Shown: positions 23,629-32,383, counted from the stretch's first letter. The stretch: DNA of 64,000 nucleotides from Parafrankia irregularis (GCF_001536285.1 NZ_FAOZ01000006.1:433374-497373); one strand, 5' to 3'. Numbers and translations are program-made. The notes: generated by a model from the letters alone, not told the origin.

Positions 23629-24975
23629 GTGCCCGAGACAGTCACCCCGCTGGCCGGCGTCCGCATCATCGAGTGCTCGATGCTCGGGCCCGCCGCCGTC
23701 ACCACCGCGCTGGCCGACCTCGGCGCCGAGGTCATCAAGGTCGAGCCGCCCCAGGGCGACTACGTCCGGTCGATGACCTGGCCGATCGTCGACGGGACGT
23801 CCCTCATGCACCTGCATGTGAACCGGGGGAAGCGCGGGATCGTGCTGGACCTGCGCACCCCCGGCGGGCGGGCGGTGTTCCTCGACCTCGTCCGCGGGGC
23901 CGACGCGGTGGTGGAGGCGATGCGCCCGGGCGGGCTCGCCCGCCGCGGCCTCGGCTTCGAGGCACTGCGGGCGGTGAACCCGGCGATCGTCCTGCTGACG
24001 ATCTCCGGTTATGGCCTGACCGGCCCGTACAAGGATTATCCAAGCCACGGCGTGGCGTACGACACCTGGGCCGGTGTGGTCACCCCCGTCGTCGACGACG
24101 ACGGTTTCACCGCCATTCCCGAGCACGTCTCGCTCGGTATCAACGCCGGCCCGCTCTACGGTTCGCTGGGCATTCTCGCGGGCATTCTGGCTGCCCGTGC
24201 CACCGGTGTCGGGCGGTGGCTGGAGGTGGCCCAGTCCGACGCGGCCGCCGCCGTGGACTGGCTGCGCTCGGAAACCCACCGGGCCTACGAACGCCCGCCG
24301 CACGAGGTGACCGGAAACGCCTCCGATGGCGGTAGGCGCCGCCTTCCCGGCACCGCCGGAATGGCCGAGGGCGTCCGTTACAACATCTACGCGTCCAGCG
24401 ACGGCCACGTTCTCTTCATGGCGTCCGAGCGGGAGTTCTGGAGGAACTTCTGCGTCGGGGTGGGCCGAGCCGACCTGTTCGACCGCTATCCCGGGGAGCG
24501 TTACGCCGACCACGCCGCCGGGAACATCGCGCTGCGCCGGGAGCTGCGGGCCGTCTTCCTGACCCGCACCAGCGCGGAATGGATCGCCTTCGGCGGGCGG
24601 GTGAACACCCCGATCGCCCCGGTCAACACCCCCCGCACGCTCGCGGACGACCCCCAGTTCGCCGACCGGCTGCCCTGGATTCCCAGGGAAAGCCTCGGCG
24701 CCGACCAGCTGCCGATTCCCATCAGGATCGTCGACGGCGACCTTCCGCACCCGGCCCGCGCGCCGCGGGTCGGCGAGCACACGGCCGAGGTGCTGCGTGA
24801 CGTCCTCGGCTACGACGACGCGCGGATCGACCGCCTGCGGGCCGAGGGAGCGCTCGGCCGTGGCGACGCTCGGGACGACACCCCGAACCGCCAGCACACC
24901 CCGACCCCCGAGGGCGCACCGAACCCGCAGACCGCGCGGGACGCGCAGGACGCGCCAGCCCGCTCGCCCCGCTGA
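23629..24975 (+). CDS. CaiB/BaiF family (type III) CoA-transferase
   Basis: A 448-residue class III CoA-transferase. It has the N-terminal LAGVRIIECSMLGPAAVTTALADLGAEVIKVEPPQGDYVR segment, a NRGKRGIVLDLRTPGG motif and the C-terminal APVNTPRTLADDPQF region. Such enzymes move CoA between carboxylic acids through an aspartyl intermediate, and some act as racemases (Mcr) in branched and steroid side-chain oxidation. The GTG is preceded by GGAAGGGGAAC. A Pro/Thr-rich tail of about 40 residues ends inside a strong inverted repeat that overlaps the stop codon. Confidence 0.88.
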   Translation: MPETVTPLAGVRIIECSMLGPAAVTTALADLGAEVIKVEPPQGDYVRSMTWPIVDGTSLMHLHVNRGKRGIVLDLRTPGGRAVFLDLVRGADAVVEAMRPGGLARRGLGFEALRAVNPAIVLLTISGYGLTGPYKDYPSHGVAYDTWAGVVTPVVDDDGFTAIPEHVSLGINAGPLYGSLGILAGILAARATGVGRWLEVAQSDAAAAVDWLRSETHRAYERPPHEVTGNASDGGRRRLPGTAGMAEGVRYNIYASSDGHVLFMASEREFWRNFCVGVGRADLFDRYPGERYADHAAGNIALRRELRAVFLTRTSAEWIAFGGRVNTPIAPVNTPRTLADDPQFADRLPWIPRESLGADQLPIPIRIVDGDLPHPARAPRVGEHTAEVLRDVLGYDDARIDRLRAEGALGRGDARDDTPNRQHTPTPEGAPNPQTARDAQDAPARSPR

Positions 24976-24996
24976 GCTGCGGCGGGGCGAGCGGGC
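24958..24996. terminator. Bidirectional hairpin overlapping the CoA-transferase stop
   Basis: A perfect 15-bp inverted repeat (24958-24972 and 24982-24996) with a 9-nt loop that contains the TGA stop of the CoA-transferase gene. It lies between convergent genes and has no U-tract, as is common for actinomycete hairpin terminators. Two copies of an 18-bp direct repeat follow at about 25004-25039. Confidence 0.75.
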
Positions 24997-25052
24997 CTGC
25001 CGCGACTCAGCCGGCGGCGGCGACTCAGCCGGCGGCGGCGGTCGACGCGTCG

Positions 25053-26192
25053 TCACCCGGCTGCGTCGTCACCGAGCTGCGCCGCCCGCTGGCGGGTGGT
25101 GCTGTGCACCGGGTCCCGGTCGAAGATCGGCAGGACGTGCCGGCCGAACACCTCGACGGCCTCGCAGGCCACCTCGACCGGCATCGTCGTCGACAGCATG
25201 CCGAAGGTGAGCTGGTCGGCGCCGATGTCGGCGTAGGTGCGCACCGCCCGCTCGCACTCCTGCGGGTCACCGATGACGATGTGGCCGGCCCCGATCGCGA
25301 GGTCGAGCAGCTCGACGGTCGGCTCGGGCAGCACCTGCGGCCAGTCGGGTATGTAGGCCGGCTTCGGGAAGGTGTCGAGGTACCGGTACACGAGGCTGTT
25401 CTGGTAGCTCATCGTGATGTCGGTGGCGATCTCCCGGGCCCGGGCGCCGTCCTCCAGGCAGAGCATCTGGCTGGTGACCATGACGTTGTTGTTGACGTAC
25501 CCGCCGACCGGCTCGGCCTTCTCGATGTTCTTCTTGTAGATCTCGATGAGCGGGGCGAGCTGGTCCGGGGTTCCATGCGCGAAGCAGAGCACACCGAGCC
25601 CCATCCGCGCGGCCTTCTCGAACGTCCCGGGATTTCCCGCCGCCACCCACATCGGCGGATGCGGCCGGGTGTACGGCTTCGGCAGAACGTTGCGCGCCGG
25701 CATCGAAAAGAACTCGCCGTCGTGTTCGTACTCGCTGTCCGCCCACATCTTCGGCAGCTCGGCGACGACCTCGTCGAACATCTTCTTGGTGAGGTCCGGG
25801 TCGGTGATCCCGAAACCGCGCTGCTCGGTGGTGGACGAGCCACGCCCCATGCCCAGCTCGAAACGCCCGCCGGAGAGATGGTCGAGCATCGCGGCCCGCT
25901 CGGCGATGCGGGCCGGGTGGTTCACCGGCGGCGTGATGTTGAAGATGCCGCTGCCGATGTGGATGCGTTCGGTGACCCCGGCGAGATAGGCCAGAAAGCT
26001 CTCGTTCGCCGACAGGTGCGAGTACTCGTCGAGGAAATGGTGCTCGGTGGCCCACGTGTACTTGAAGCCGGCCCGGTCGGCGGCCCTGGTCCAGGCCACC
26101 TCGTCCATCAGCCGGTTGTGCTCCGCGTTGCGGGGATCGCGCTCCGACAGCCGGCGCGGCAGGTAGAGCGAGTTGAAGATCCCGAATTCCAT
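25053..26192 (-). CDS. LLM-class flavin- or F420-dependent oxidoreductase
   Basis: A 379-residue luciferase-like TIM-barrel oxidoreductase. It starts MEFGIFNSLYLPRRL, has ATEHHFLDEYSHLSANES near residues 55-72, GRFELGMGRGSSTTEQRGFGI near 120-140, and the LPIFDRDP end typical of the alkanal monooxygenase-like group. It probably hydroxylates or oxidises a lipid-like substrate with reduced flavin. The ATG at 26192 has AGAGGTGG upstream and matches the family start; the longer open frame upstream is arginine-rich noise. It is divergent from the aldehyde dehydrogenase operon across a KstR-like site. Confidence 0.88.
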   Translation of the reverse strand: MEFGIFNSLYLPRRLSERDPRNAEHNRLMDEVAWTRAADRAGFKYTWATEHHFLDEYSHLSANESFLAYLAGVTERIHIGSGIFNITPPVNHPARIAERAAMLDHLSGGRFELGMGRGSSTTEQRGFGITDPDLTKKMFDEVVAELPKMWADSEYEHDGEFFSMPARNVLPKPYTRPHPPMWVAAGNPGTFEKAARMGLGVLCFAHGTPDQLAPLIEIYKKNIEKAEPVGGYVNNNVMVTSQMLCLEDGARAREIATDITMSYQNSLVYRYLDTFPKPAYIPDWPQVLPEPTVELLDLAIGAGHIVIGDPQECERAVRTYADIGADQLTFGMLSTTMPVEVACEAVEVFGRHVLPIFDRDPVHSTTRQRAAQLGDDAAG

Positions 26193-26335
26193 GGCCGGAC
26201 CACCTCTCACCGTTCGACTGACGGCCGCGACGCGACGCGCGCGACCCACCCGGCGCGGCCCAGCCCAACCGGCCGACCCGAGCCTCGCTGACCTGACGCC
26301 CCGTCCGGAGCTCGCGACTCGGCAGCGACAGCATC

Positions 26336-26349
26336 TAGAACGTGTTCTA
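26336..26349. promoter_or_regulatory. KstR-like palindrome, LLM/aldehyde dehydrogenase promoter
   Basis: TAGAACGTGTTCTA is a perfect match to the KstR consensus TnnAACnnGTTnnA. The symmetry extends one base each side (CTAGAACGTGTTCTAG, 26335-26350). It is centred in the divergent promoter, about 144 nt from the LLM start and 128 nt from the aldehyde dehydrogenase start. Confidence 0.68.
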
Positions 26350-26412
26350 GACTCTAGCGACTGGAACCGTGGGTGCAAGAGTCACCGGGCGCCGCCGCGA
26401 GCCGAGCTATCC

Positions 26413-26427
26413 CTGACTCATCGTCAG
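26413..26427. promoter_or_regulatory. CTGAC-N5-GTCAG palindrome before the aldehyde dehydrogenase gene
   Basis: CTGACTCATCGTCAG, about 50 nt upstream of the chosen aldehyde dehydrogenase start. Same half-sites and spacing as 23578 and 35412. Confidence 0.55.
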
Positions 26428-26477
26428 GTATGGGCCCGGGCGTCCGGATGCTTCTCACCGGGGACGGAAGGATGGTC

Positions 26478-27956
26478 ATGAGCGCTCTGGAGACGACCGC
26501 CGCGCACGCCGGGTCGCTGTTCATCGGCGGCGACCCGGTGCCGGGCGCGGCGGGGCGCTACCCGGTGATCGACCCAGCCAGCGAGGAGCTGGTCGGCGAG
26601 GCACCGCAGGCATCACCCGAGCAGGCCCACGAGGCCGCCGCGGCGGCCCGCGCAGCCTGGGGCTCCTGGTCGCGGACCGCCCCCGAGCGGCGCGCGGAGC
26701 TGCTCGGGCGGATCGCGGACCTGCTGATCACGCACAACGACGAGCTGGTCGGGCTGGTCCAGGCGGAGACCGGCGCGACCGCACGGGTCGCACAGACCAT
26801 GCAGGTGCCGGTGGCCGTCGACCGCTTCCGCCGCTACGCCAAGGAGGCTCTCGACCCGGTCACCGTGCCACTGCCTCCGCAGCCGATGCCCGCCACCCCG
26901 CTCGCGCCCGGCGGCCTGATCGGCGCGGTCGCCGTGCGCCAGCCCGTCGGCGTCGTCGCCTGCATCACCCCGTACAACTTCCCGCTGGTCAGCCTGGCGG
27001 GGAAGGTCGCGCCCGCGCTCGCCATGGGCAACACCGTCGTGGTCAAACCGGCGCCGCAGGATCCGCTGCAGATCCTTCGCTTCGCCGAGATCGTCGCGGA
27101 GGCCGGGGTGCCGCCCGGCGTGGTCAACGTCGTCACCGGGTCGGCGCCGTCGATCGGCGCGGCGCTGGTCGACTCCCCCGACGTCGACATGATCAGCTTC
27201 ACCGGGAGCACCCAGGTCGGGCAGGCCATCGCCGCTGCCGCCGGGCGGGACATGAAGCGGGTGCTGATGGAGCTCGGCGGAAAAGGCGCCGCGATCGTCT
27301 TCGACGACGCCGACCTCGACGCGGCGGTGGGCGGCATCGGCTCGACCTGGAGCTTCCACTCCGGGCAGATCTGCACCGCGCCGACCCGTGTGCTGGTCCA
27401 GCGCGGCGTGCGCGACGCCCTCGTCGACCGGCTCACCGCCTACGCCGGCGTCTGCCGGGTCGGCGACCCACGCGCCGCGGACACCGTCGTCGGCCCGGTC
27501 ATCTCCGCGGCCCACCGGGACCGGGTCGAGGTGATGATCGAGAAAGGTGTGGCCGAGGGCGCGACCCTGGCGGTCGGTGGCCACCGGCCGGCGTCCGGCA
27601 CCGGCTTCTACGTCGCGCCGACGCTGTTCACCGACGTCAAGCCCGGGATGTCGATCGCCCGCGAGGAGTTCTTCGCGCCCGTGGTCGTCCTCATGACGTT
27701 CACCGACGAGGACGAGGCCGTCGAGCTCGCGAACGACAGCCCGTTCGGCCTGAGCGACTACGTCTGGACCGCGGACACCGGACGCGGGTACCGCGTCGCC
27801 CGCCGGCTGCGCTCCGGCAGCGTCGGGATCAACACCGTGCAGCGCAACCACGAGACGCCGTTCGGCGGTTTCAAGCACAGCGGCGTCGGGCGCGACTGCG
27901 GCACCTTCGCGATGCACGCCTACAGCGAGTTACAGAGCATCGTCTGGTCAAGCTGA
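26478..27956 (+). CDS. Aldehyde dehydrogenase family protein (1)
   Basis: A 492-residue NAD(P)-dependent aldehyde dehydrogenase. It shows CITPYNFPLVSLAGKVAPALAMGNTVV, the catalytic Glu in LMELGGKGAAIVFDDADLDAA and the nucleophilic Cys in HSGQICTAPTRVL, with GGFKHSGVGRDCG near the C-terminus. It oxidises an aldehyde to the acid. I chose the ATG at 26478 because GGAAGG lies six nt upstream; an ATG two codons earlier sits directly on that sequence. The alcohol dehydrogenase gene follows 18 bp downstream. Together they could convert an alcohol to an acid through an aldehyde. Confidence 0.9.
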   Translation: MSALETTAAHAGSLFIGGDPVPGAAGRYPVIDPASEELVGEAPQASPEQAHEAAAAARAAWGSWSRTAPERRAELLGRIADLLITHNDELVGLVQAETGATARVAQTMQVPVAVDRFRRYAKEALDPVTVPLPPQPMPATPLAPGGLIGAVAVRQPVGVVACITPYNFPLVSLAGKVAPALAMGNTVVVKPAPQDPLQILRFAEIVAEAGVPPGVVNVVTGSAPSIGAALVDSPDVDMISFTGSTQVGQAIAAAAGRDMKRVLMELGGKGAAIVFDDADLDAAVGGIGSTWSFHSGQICTAPTRVLVQRGVRDALVDRLTAYAGVCRVGDPRAADTVVGPVISAAHRDRVEVMIEKGVAEGATLAVGGHRPASGTGFYVAPTLFTDVKPGMSIAREEFFAPVVVLMTFTDEDEAVELANDSPFGLSDYVWTADTGRGYRVARRLRSGSVGINTVQRNHETPFGGFKHSGVGRDCGTFAMHAYSELQSIVWSS

Positions 27957-27974
27957 AGCTGAGGAGCGACGAGC

Positions 27975-29066
27975 ATGGGTGATCTGCTGCGTGGCATCGT
28001 CTGGGACGGTTCCGCCTACCACGTGGTCGACGACCTGGAGGTGCGCCCGCCCGGGCCCGGCGAGGTCGAGGTACGGATGACCGCCGCCGGCCTGTGCCAC
28101 AGCGACCTGGCGGTCGTGCGGGGAACGATCCCCTTCCCGACCCCGGTCGTTCTCGGCCACGAGGGCGCCGGCGTCGTCTCGGCGCTGGGGCCGGGAGTGA
28201 CAGGGCTTGCGGAGGGCGAGGCGGTCGCGCTCACCACCCTCGGCAACTGCGGGGCCTGCGAGCACTGCGACGCCGGCCAGCCGACGATGTGCCGCTCCAC
28301 CTTCGGCCGCCGGCCGCAGCCGTTCACCTGGCGCGGCACGCCCACCTACAACTTCGCGAACACGTCCTGCTTCGCCGAGCGGGTCGTCGTCGCCGCGAAC
28401 CAGTGCGTGCCGGTTCCCGACGACGTCCCCGCCGCGTCGGCGGCGCTGCTCGGCTGCGGGGTGCTGACCGGCGTCGGCGCCGTGCTCAACCGCGCCCAGG
28501 TGCGGCCCGGGTCGACGGTCGCCGTCATCGGCGTCGGCGGCATCGGCCTGAACGTGATCCAGGGGGCGGCGCTCGCCGGCGCGACCCGCGTCGTCGCCGT
28601 CGACACCAACCCCGCGAAGGCCGAACTCGCGTACCGGTTCGGGGCGACCGACTTCGTCGACCCGTCCGGCCGGGACACCGCCGGTGCCGTCCGCGACCTG
28701 CTGCCCGCCGACAGCACCGGCGTCGACTACTCCTTCGAATGCGTCGGGCACCCCGCCCTCGCCCGAGCCGCCGTCGACATGCTCGGCTGGCACGGCACGG
28801 CCGTCCTGCTCGGGGTGCCGGCGGAGGCCGCCGAGCTGTCCGTCCCCATCACCGACCTGTACCTCGACAAGTCGGTGATGGGCTGCCGGTACGGCTCGTC
28901 CCGCCCGCAACGGGACGTCCGCACCTACCTCGGGTTGTACCGCGGCGGCCGCCTCCTGCTCGACGAGCTGGTGACCCGCACCTACCCGCTCGACGCCGTC
29001 GGCCAGGCGATGCACGACCTGGAGACCGGCGACCTGGCCCGCGGCGTCCTCACCTTCACCAGGTAG
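27975..29066 (+). CDS. Zinc-dependent medium-chain alcohol dehydrogenase
   Basis: A 363-residue MDR-family alcohol dehydrogenase. The catalytic zinc site is indicated by LCHSD and GHEGAG near residues 40-65, and the structural zinc lobe by CGACEHCDAGQPTMC near 92-107. A Rossmann GVGGIGLNV motif follows. It resembles the long-chain, formaldehyde-dehydrogenase-like branch found in actinomycetes. It probably oxidises a primary alcohol in step with the aldehyde dehydrogenase gene 18 bp upstream. GAGGAG upstream supports the ATG. Confidence 0.9.
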   Translation: MGDLLRGIVWDGSAYHVVDDLEVRPPGPGEVEVRMTAAGLCHSDLAVVRGTIPFPTPVVLGHEGAGVVSALGPGVTGLAEGEAVALTTLGNCGACEHCDAGQPTMCRSTFGRRPQPFTWRGTPTYNFANTSCFAERVVVAANQCVPVPDDVPAASAALLGCGVLTGVGAVLNRAQVRPGSTVAVIGVGGIGLNVIQGAALAGATRVVAVDTNPAKAELAYRFGATDFVDPSGRDTAGAVRDLLPADSTGVDYSFECVGHPALARAAVDMLGWHGTAVLLGVPAEAAELSVPITDLYLDKSVMGCRYGSSRPQRDVRTYLGLYRGGRLLLDELVTRTYPLDAVGQAMHDLETGDLARGVLTFTR

Positions 29067-29120
29067 CCCCCGCATCGACGCGTTGACGGGCGGCCCGCGC
29101 TTCCCGCCATCGGTCCGGGA

Positions 29121-29158
29121 CCCGCCGGGTACGCGCGCCGTTGAGCGCACCCGGCGGG
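29121..29158. terminator. Hairpin between convergent genes
   Basis: CCCGCCGGGT at 29121-29130 pairs perfectly with ACCCGGCGGG at 29149-29158 around an 18-nt loop that can form a short inner stem. It lies between the convergent alcohol dehydrogenase and SpaA-like genes and can serve both. Confidence 0.65.
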
Positions 29159-29175
29159 CGGCCCGGTGCGTCCCG

Positions 29176-29718
29176 TCAGCCGCAGTGGACGGAGGTCGCC
29201 TCGAAGTGGGAACGTCCGATGCTGCCAGACCATGTGATACATGAATCGGGCGCATACACATATTTCGGCTCGCTGCGCCTGGCCGGGGAACCCGAGATGA
29301 AATCGCCGTTGATTCCCGCGGCGCCGCCCGCGATTCCGGGGGCTATCCCTGCACCTCCCGCGATTCCGGGAGCCACCCCACCTCCACCTCCGGCGATTCC
29401 GGGGGCAAAGCCAACGCTGGCGGTCTCAGCCAGCGAAACGTCCGCGGCCAGACGGCCGGACCCTCCCGCACTGTCGCGGATCGCGACGACGCAGTTCTTT
29501 CCGGAGGCCGGACTGTAGGTCAGGAAGACCTTGCCACCGTCCAGCCCGATCGAATCGATCACACTGTAGCCGGTGCCGCATTCTCCGTTATACGTTGCTC
29601 CGGCGCTGGCAGTTCCCGAGGACACGAGAACCGTACTACCAGTCACCCCCGTCAGGATGGCGGCCAGCAAGGCCGCTCGCTTGACTCCACCGGCGCCGAA
29701 GATTCTGGTCCCGCGCAT
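29176..29718 (-). CDS. Secreted spore-associated-protein-A-like protein with glycine-rich repeats
   Basis: A 180-residue secreted protein. A signal peptide (about 1-40, ending TASAG) precedes TYNGECGTGYSVIDSIGLDGG and GKNCVVAIRDSAGGSG, which match the Streptomyces spore-associated protein A family as I remember it. The C-terminal SCITWSGSIG completes the domain. Between these halves is a repeat insert with three PGIAGG units not typical of the family. The ATG at 29718 gives a proper signal peptide. The function of the family is not established; association with spores or hyphal surface is the known context. Confidence 0.72.
   Translation of the reverse strand: MRGTRIFGAGGVKRAALLAAILTGVTGSTVLVSSGTASAGATYNGECGTGYSVIDSIGLDGGKVFLTYSPASGKNCVVAIRDSAGGSGRLAADVSLAETASVGFAPGIAGGGGGVAPGIAGGAGIAPGIAGGAAGINGDFISGSPARRSEPKYVYAPDSCITWSGSIGRSHFEATSVHCG
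29326..29412 (-). repeat. PGIAGG-encoding imperfect repeat
   Basis: Three copies of GATTCCGGG (29332, 29362, 29394) within longer imperfect units of about 30 bp encode PGIAGG repeats in the SpaA-like protein. Confidence 0.75.
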
Positions 29719-30226
29719 TTTTCCGTAGGCTCCGCTTCTGTGAGATGAATCTTTTACGGGCAGCATTTCGACCGGAGTTCCGCAGCGACCGGCGCCCCTT
29801 CCGGGGCTCCGCCGGCCGCGCGGCCCACACCCGCCTGTCGATCAGGTCTCTCTTTCTTTTGAGCAACCAACGGGATCGCGGGCGCGCCATTGCCGGCGGA
29901 CGAACCAGAGTGGAGACGACGCGCCCCGCAGGGTTCGGCTGGTCGATCTCCCGGACAGCCGCCCCGCCCTGAGTAAGCCAGCCGAAACGTTGAACGACCA
30001 GCAGGTTTGCATCCGATCAATCAATCCCGGACAATCTCGACCAGGTCGCGCAGGTCAGCGCGGCCTGGCCACGGGGGGCCGTTCAGAGACCACGCAGGGT
30101 TCTTTCGGGCCACCGCGGTTCACCGCGTGCGACATCCGTCCGCTGAGCAGCAGATCACCGGCAGCGGCGGGAGTAGTCGCTCTCCAGAGGAGTCCGATCC
30201 TTGACCCGATCCACCCCGCGGTCGTA
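29719..30226. other. Divergent intergenic region, nothing recognised
   Basis: A 508-bp gap between the SpaA-like gene and the HTH membrane protein gene. Several short open frames exist but none has a convincing start, composition or family resemblance. It presumably holds both promoters. Confidence 0.5.
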
Positions 30227-31498
30227 ATGGCCCGACAGCAACGACCGGTCGATCCCAGTGCCGGACCGGTACAGGAATTCGCTCATGACCTCCGGCAGCT
30301 ACGCGAGAAGGCCGGCCAGCCGACCTACCGGGTCCTGGCGAAAAGCGCGGGATACTCCGCCACCACACTCTCGGAAGCCGCCGGCGGAGCTCGACTGCCA
30401 ACGCTGGATGTCACACTCGCTTTTGTCGGTGCCTGCAATGGTGATCGCGGCGAATGGAGCGACCGGTGGCTGGCCACGTACAAGGCCCTACAAGCCGAGG
30501 AGCCGCTCCCAGCAGCGGATCCGGAACCCCCGCAACCTGTCGATCCACCGACACCCCGACAAGAAGCCGATGAGCCCCCTGACGAGAATTCATCCGGAGG
30601 CCCGAACGGGCAGCCGGGCGGTTCAGGGGCGCGGCTGGCCCCGCCGCCACCACAGCCTCCGCCACCCCCTCCTCCGCCGCGAAGTCGACTGTTGATACTC
30701 GTGGCGATCGGCCTCGTCCTGGTCTCCGTCATCGGCATCACGGTTGCCGTGGCCATCCGCAGCCAGTCGGGAAGCACCGACGCGAGTCGGTGCCCGGCGG
30801 TGGGAAAGGACGCCCTGTTCACCGGGACGACCTACGACAACGGAGCCAACGTCCGGTCAGGCGCTCGGCTTGATCGCCCGTTGCTGACGACCGTTCCGCC
30901 CGGTTGCACGATCGGATTCGCCGGCTTCTGCGTCGGGGAGAAGGTCCTGGACCCGACAGCCGGAATCGCCGACACCCGCTGGTTCGCCCTCCCGCACGAC
31001 GGCGGCTTCGTCGCGTCGGCGATCATCCACGGAAACCCGCCGGCTGGCATCACTGCCGCCACCTGTCCGGATGGCTATCCGATACCCACCGAGATTTCGC
31101 TCGAGCTGTCCGGCGATCCGGCCAGTCCACTCACGGCCGTTCTGCAGGCGCACGGACCGAATGCTCAGATCGTGGGGTTCGCCGCCTACTACGCGGAGGA
31201 CCCTGCCAGCCCGTCCCTTCGACGCTGGCATCAGATCGGCATCACCAGTGAGGCCAGCCAGGCGTTCTCGGTGAGCTGGCGCCCGGATGGGCTACGGCTT
31301 CCTCCGCAGGCAGGCGATCGGGTGCCCGTCGCCGCGGTCGCGTGCCTGGGCGGCGGCGGCCCCACCGAGGCCGTGGACTTCGGCACCCTGCGCGCGGCTG
31401 CACCCGGAATATCAGCCGAACTCACCGCCTCCTCCGGGCCGCCGTCGGCGCAGGACCGCGAGGACGCCCGTCGGGCCGCCTGCCAGTACCCGCACTGA
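30227..31498 (+). CDS. XRE-type HTH protein with transmembrane segment and extracytoplasmic domain
   Basis: A 423-residue protein with four regions. An XRE-like HTH occupies about 17-70 (DLRQLREKAGQPTYRVLAKS with SATTLSEAAGG). A Pro-rich cytoplasmic linker runs from about 90 to 152 and includes a polyproline run. One membrane span lies at 154-177. The remainder is extracytoplasmic and includes a bacterial SH3-like stretch (ANVRSGARLD near 205-214). This layout suggests a membrane-tethered DNA-binding sensor of the cell exterior. The ATG at 30227 starts just before the HTH; no good ribosome binding site is seen, so leaderless translation is possible. Confidence 0.75.
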   Translation: MARQQRPVDPSAGPVQEFAHDLRQLREKAGQPTYRVLAKSAGYSATTLSEAAGGARLPTLDVTLAFVGACNGDRGEWSDRWLATYKALQAEEPLPAADPEPPQPVDPPTPRQEADEPPDENSSGGPNGQPGGSGARLAPPPPQPPPPPPPPRSRLLILVAIGLVLVSVIGITVAVAIRSQSGSTDASRCPAVGKDALFTGTTYDNGANVRSGARLDRPLLTTVPPGCTIGFAGFCVGEKVLDPTAGIADTRWFALPHDGGFVASAIIHGNPPAGITAATCPDGYPIPTEISLELSGDPASPLTAVLQAHGPNAQIVGFAAYYAEDPASPSLRRWHQIGITSEASQAFSVSWRPDGLRLPPQAGDRVPVAAVACLGGGGPTEAVDFGTLRAAAPGISAELTASSGPPSAQDREDARRAACQYPH

Positions 31499-31573
31499 CC
31501 GCTCACCGCAGGCAGGACAGGCCGGCAGGCACAGGAGCACGTCAGGTGCTCGCCATAGTCGAAACCGGCCACA

Positions 31574-31629
31574 GACATCCACGGCGCACCCTGTGACACC
31601 AGGTGCTACAGGGTGCTACCGTGGATGTC
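31574..31629. promoter_or_regulatory. Nested inverted repeat abutting the antitoxin start
   Basis: GACATCCACGG (31574-31584) pairs perfectly with CCGTGGATGTC (31619-31629), and inside these GCACCCTGT (31586-31594) pairs with ACAGGGTGC (31608-31616). The antitoxin ATG follows immediately at 31630. As DNA it is a good candidate operator for Phd-type autoregulation; as RNA it would place a long hairpin directly before the start codon. Confidence 0.65.
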
Positions 31630-31896
31630 ATGGGCAGCCTGGAGATCACCCAGCGAGATCTGCGGTCGAGATCGCGGGAGATCATGGATGCCGTCGAGCA
31701 CGGCGAATCCTTCACTGTCACCCGGGATGGTCGTCAGATCGGCCAGCTGGTGCCCATTCGGCGTAGGCGCAGGTTCATTTCCCGCCAGGAGTTCGCCGCG
31801 ATGTCACGCAACGCGCCCGACGTGGATCTGGCTGCCTTCCGCGCCGACCAGGACGCGGCGGTCGACCACGAGGCCACCGGCGCCTATGACCACTGA
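31630..31896 (+). CDS. Phd/YefM-type antitoxin
   Basis: An 88-residue antitoxin beginning MGSLEITQRDLRSRSREIMDAVEHGESFTVTRDGRQIGQLVPI, the typical Phd/YefM DNA-binding fold. The C-terminal half, rich in Asp and Ala, is the expected toxin-neutralising region. It overlaps the PIN toxin gene by 11 nt. The upstream nested inverted repeat probably binds the antitoxin or complex for autorepression. GTG at 31621 is an alternative start. Confidence 0.88.
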   Translation: MGSLEITQRDLRSRSREIMDAVEHGESFTVTRDGRQIGQLVPIRRRRRFISRQEFAAMSRNAPDVDLAAFRADQDAAVDHEATGAYDH

Positions 31897-32353
31897 GGCT
31901 TTTCGGCAGGGCCTGCTCGACACCAACATTTTGATCCTGCGTCGATGGATAGATCCCGCCGAGCTCCCCGACGAGATGGCGATCAGCGCCGTGACGCTTG
32001 CCGAGCTGTCCGCAGGGCCGCATCAGGTCCGGCGCAACGATGACCAGAACCTGTACGACGAACACGAGGAACGCGCACGACGGATGGAAACCCTGCAGCG
32101 CGCTGAGAACGAGTTCGACCCGATCCCGTTCGATGCCGAAGCGGCCCGTGTCTACGGTCGTCTGTCGGCAGCCGTCGTCGCCGCTGGGCGCAGGCCACGC
32201 CGCCGCGTCGCGGATCTCATGATCGCAGCCACGGCGATCACGGAGAGCCTGCCCCTGTTCACCACGAATCCCGGTGACTACGTCGGCCTGGAAAAGCTCA
32301 TGGACGTAGTCCCGGTCACGAGGCCGTCGACGCTTCCTGAGAAGAAGCCCTGA
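31886..32353 (+). CDS. vapC: VapC-like PIN-domain ribonuclease toxin
   Basis: A 155-residue PIN-domain protein. Acidic active-site residues are Asp12 (GLLDTNIL), Glu40 (TLAELSAG) and Asp110 (RVADLMIAA), the arrangement of VapC toxins that cleave RNA with magnesium. The ATG at 31886 overlaps the antitoxin stop, ensuring coupled synthesis. It ends 30 bp from the convergent amidohydrolase gene. Confidence 0.88.
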   Translation: MTTEAFRQGLLDTNILILRRWIDPAELPDEMAISAVTLAELSAGPHQVRRNDDQNLYDEHEERARRMETLQRAENEFDPIPFDAEAARVYGRLSAAVVAAGRRPRRRVADLMIAATAITESLPLFTTNPGDYVGLEKLMDVVPVTRPSTLPEKKP

Positions 32354-32383
32354 CGCCCGGCCAGCACCATCCGAACTACGAGG

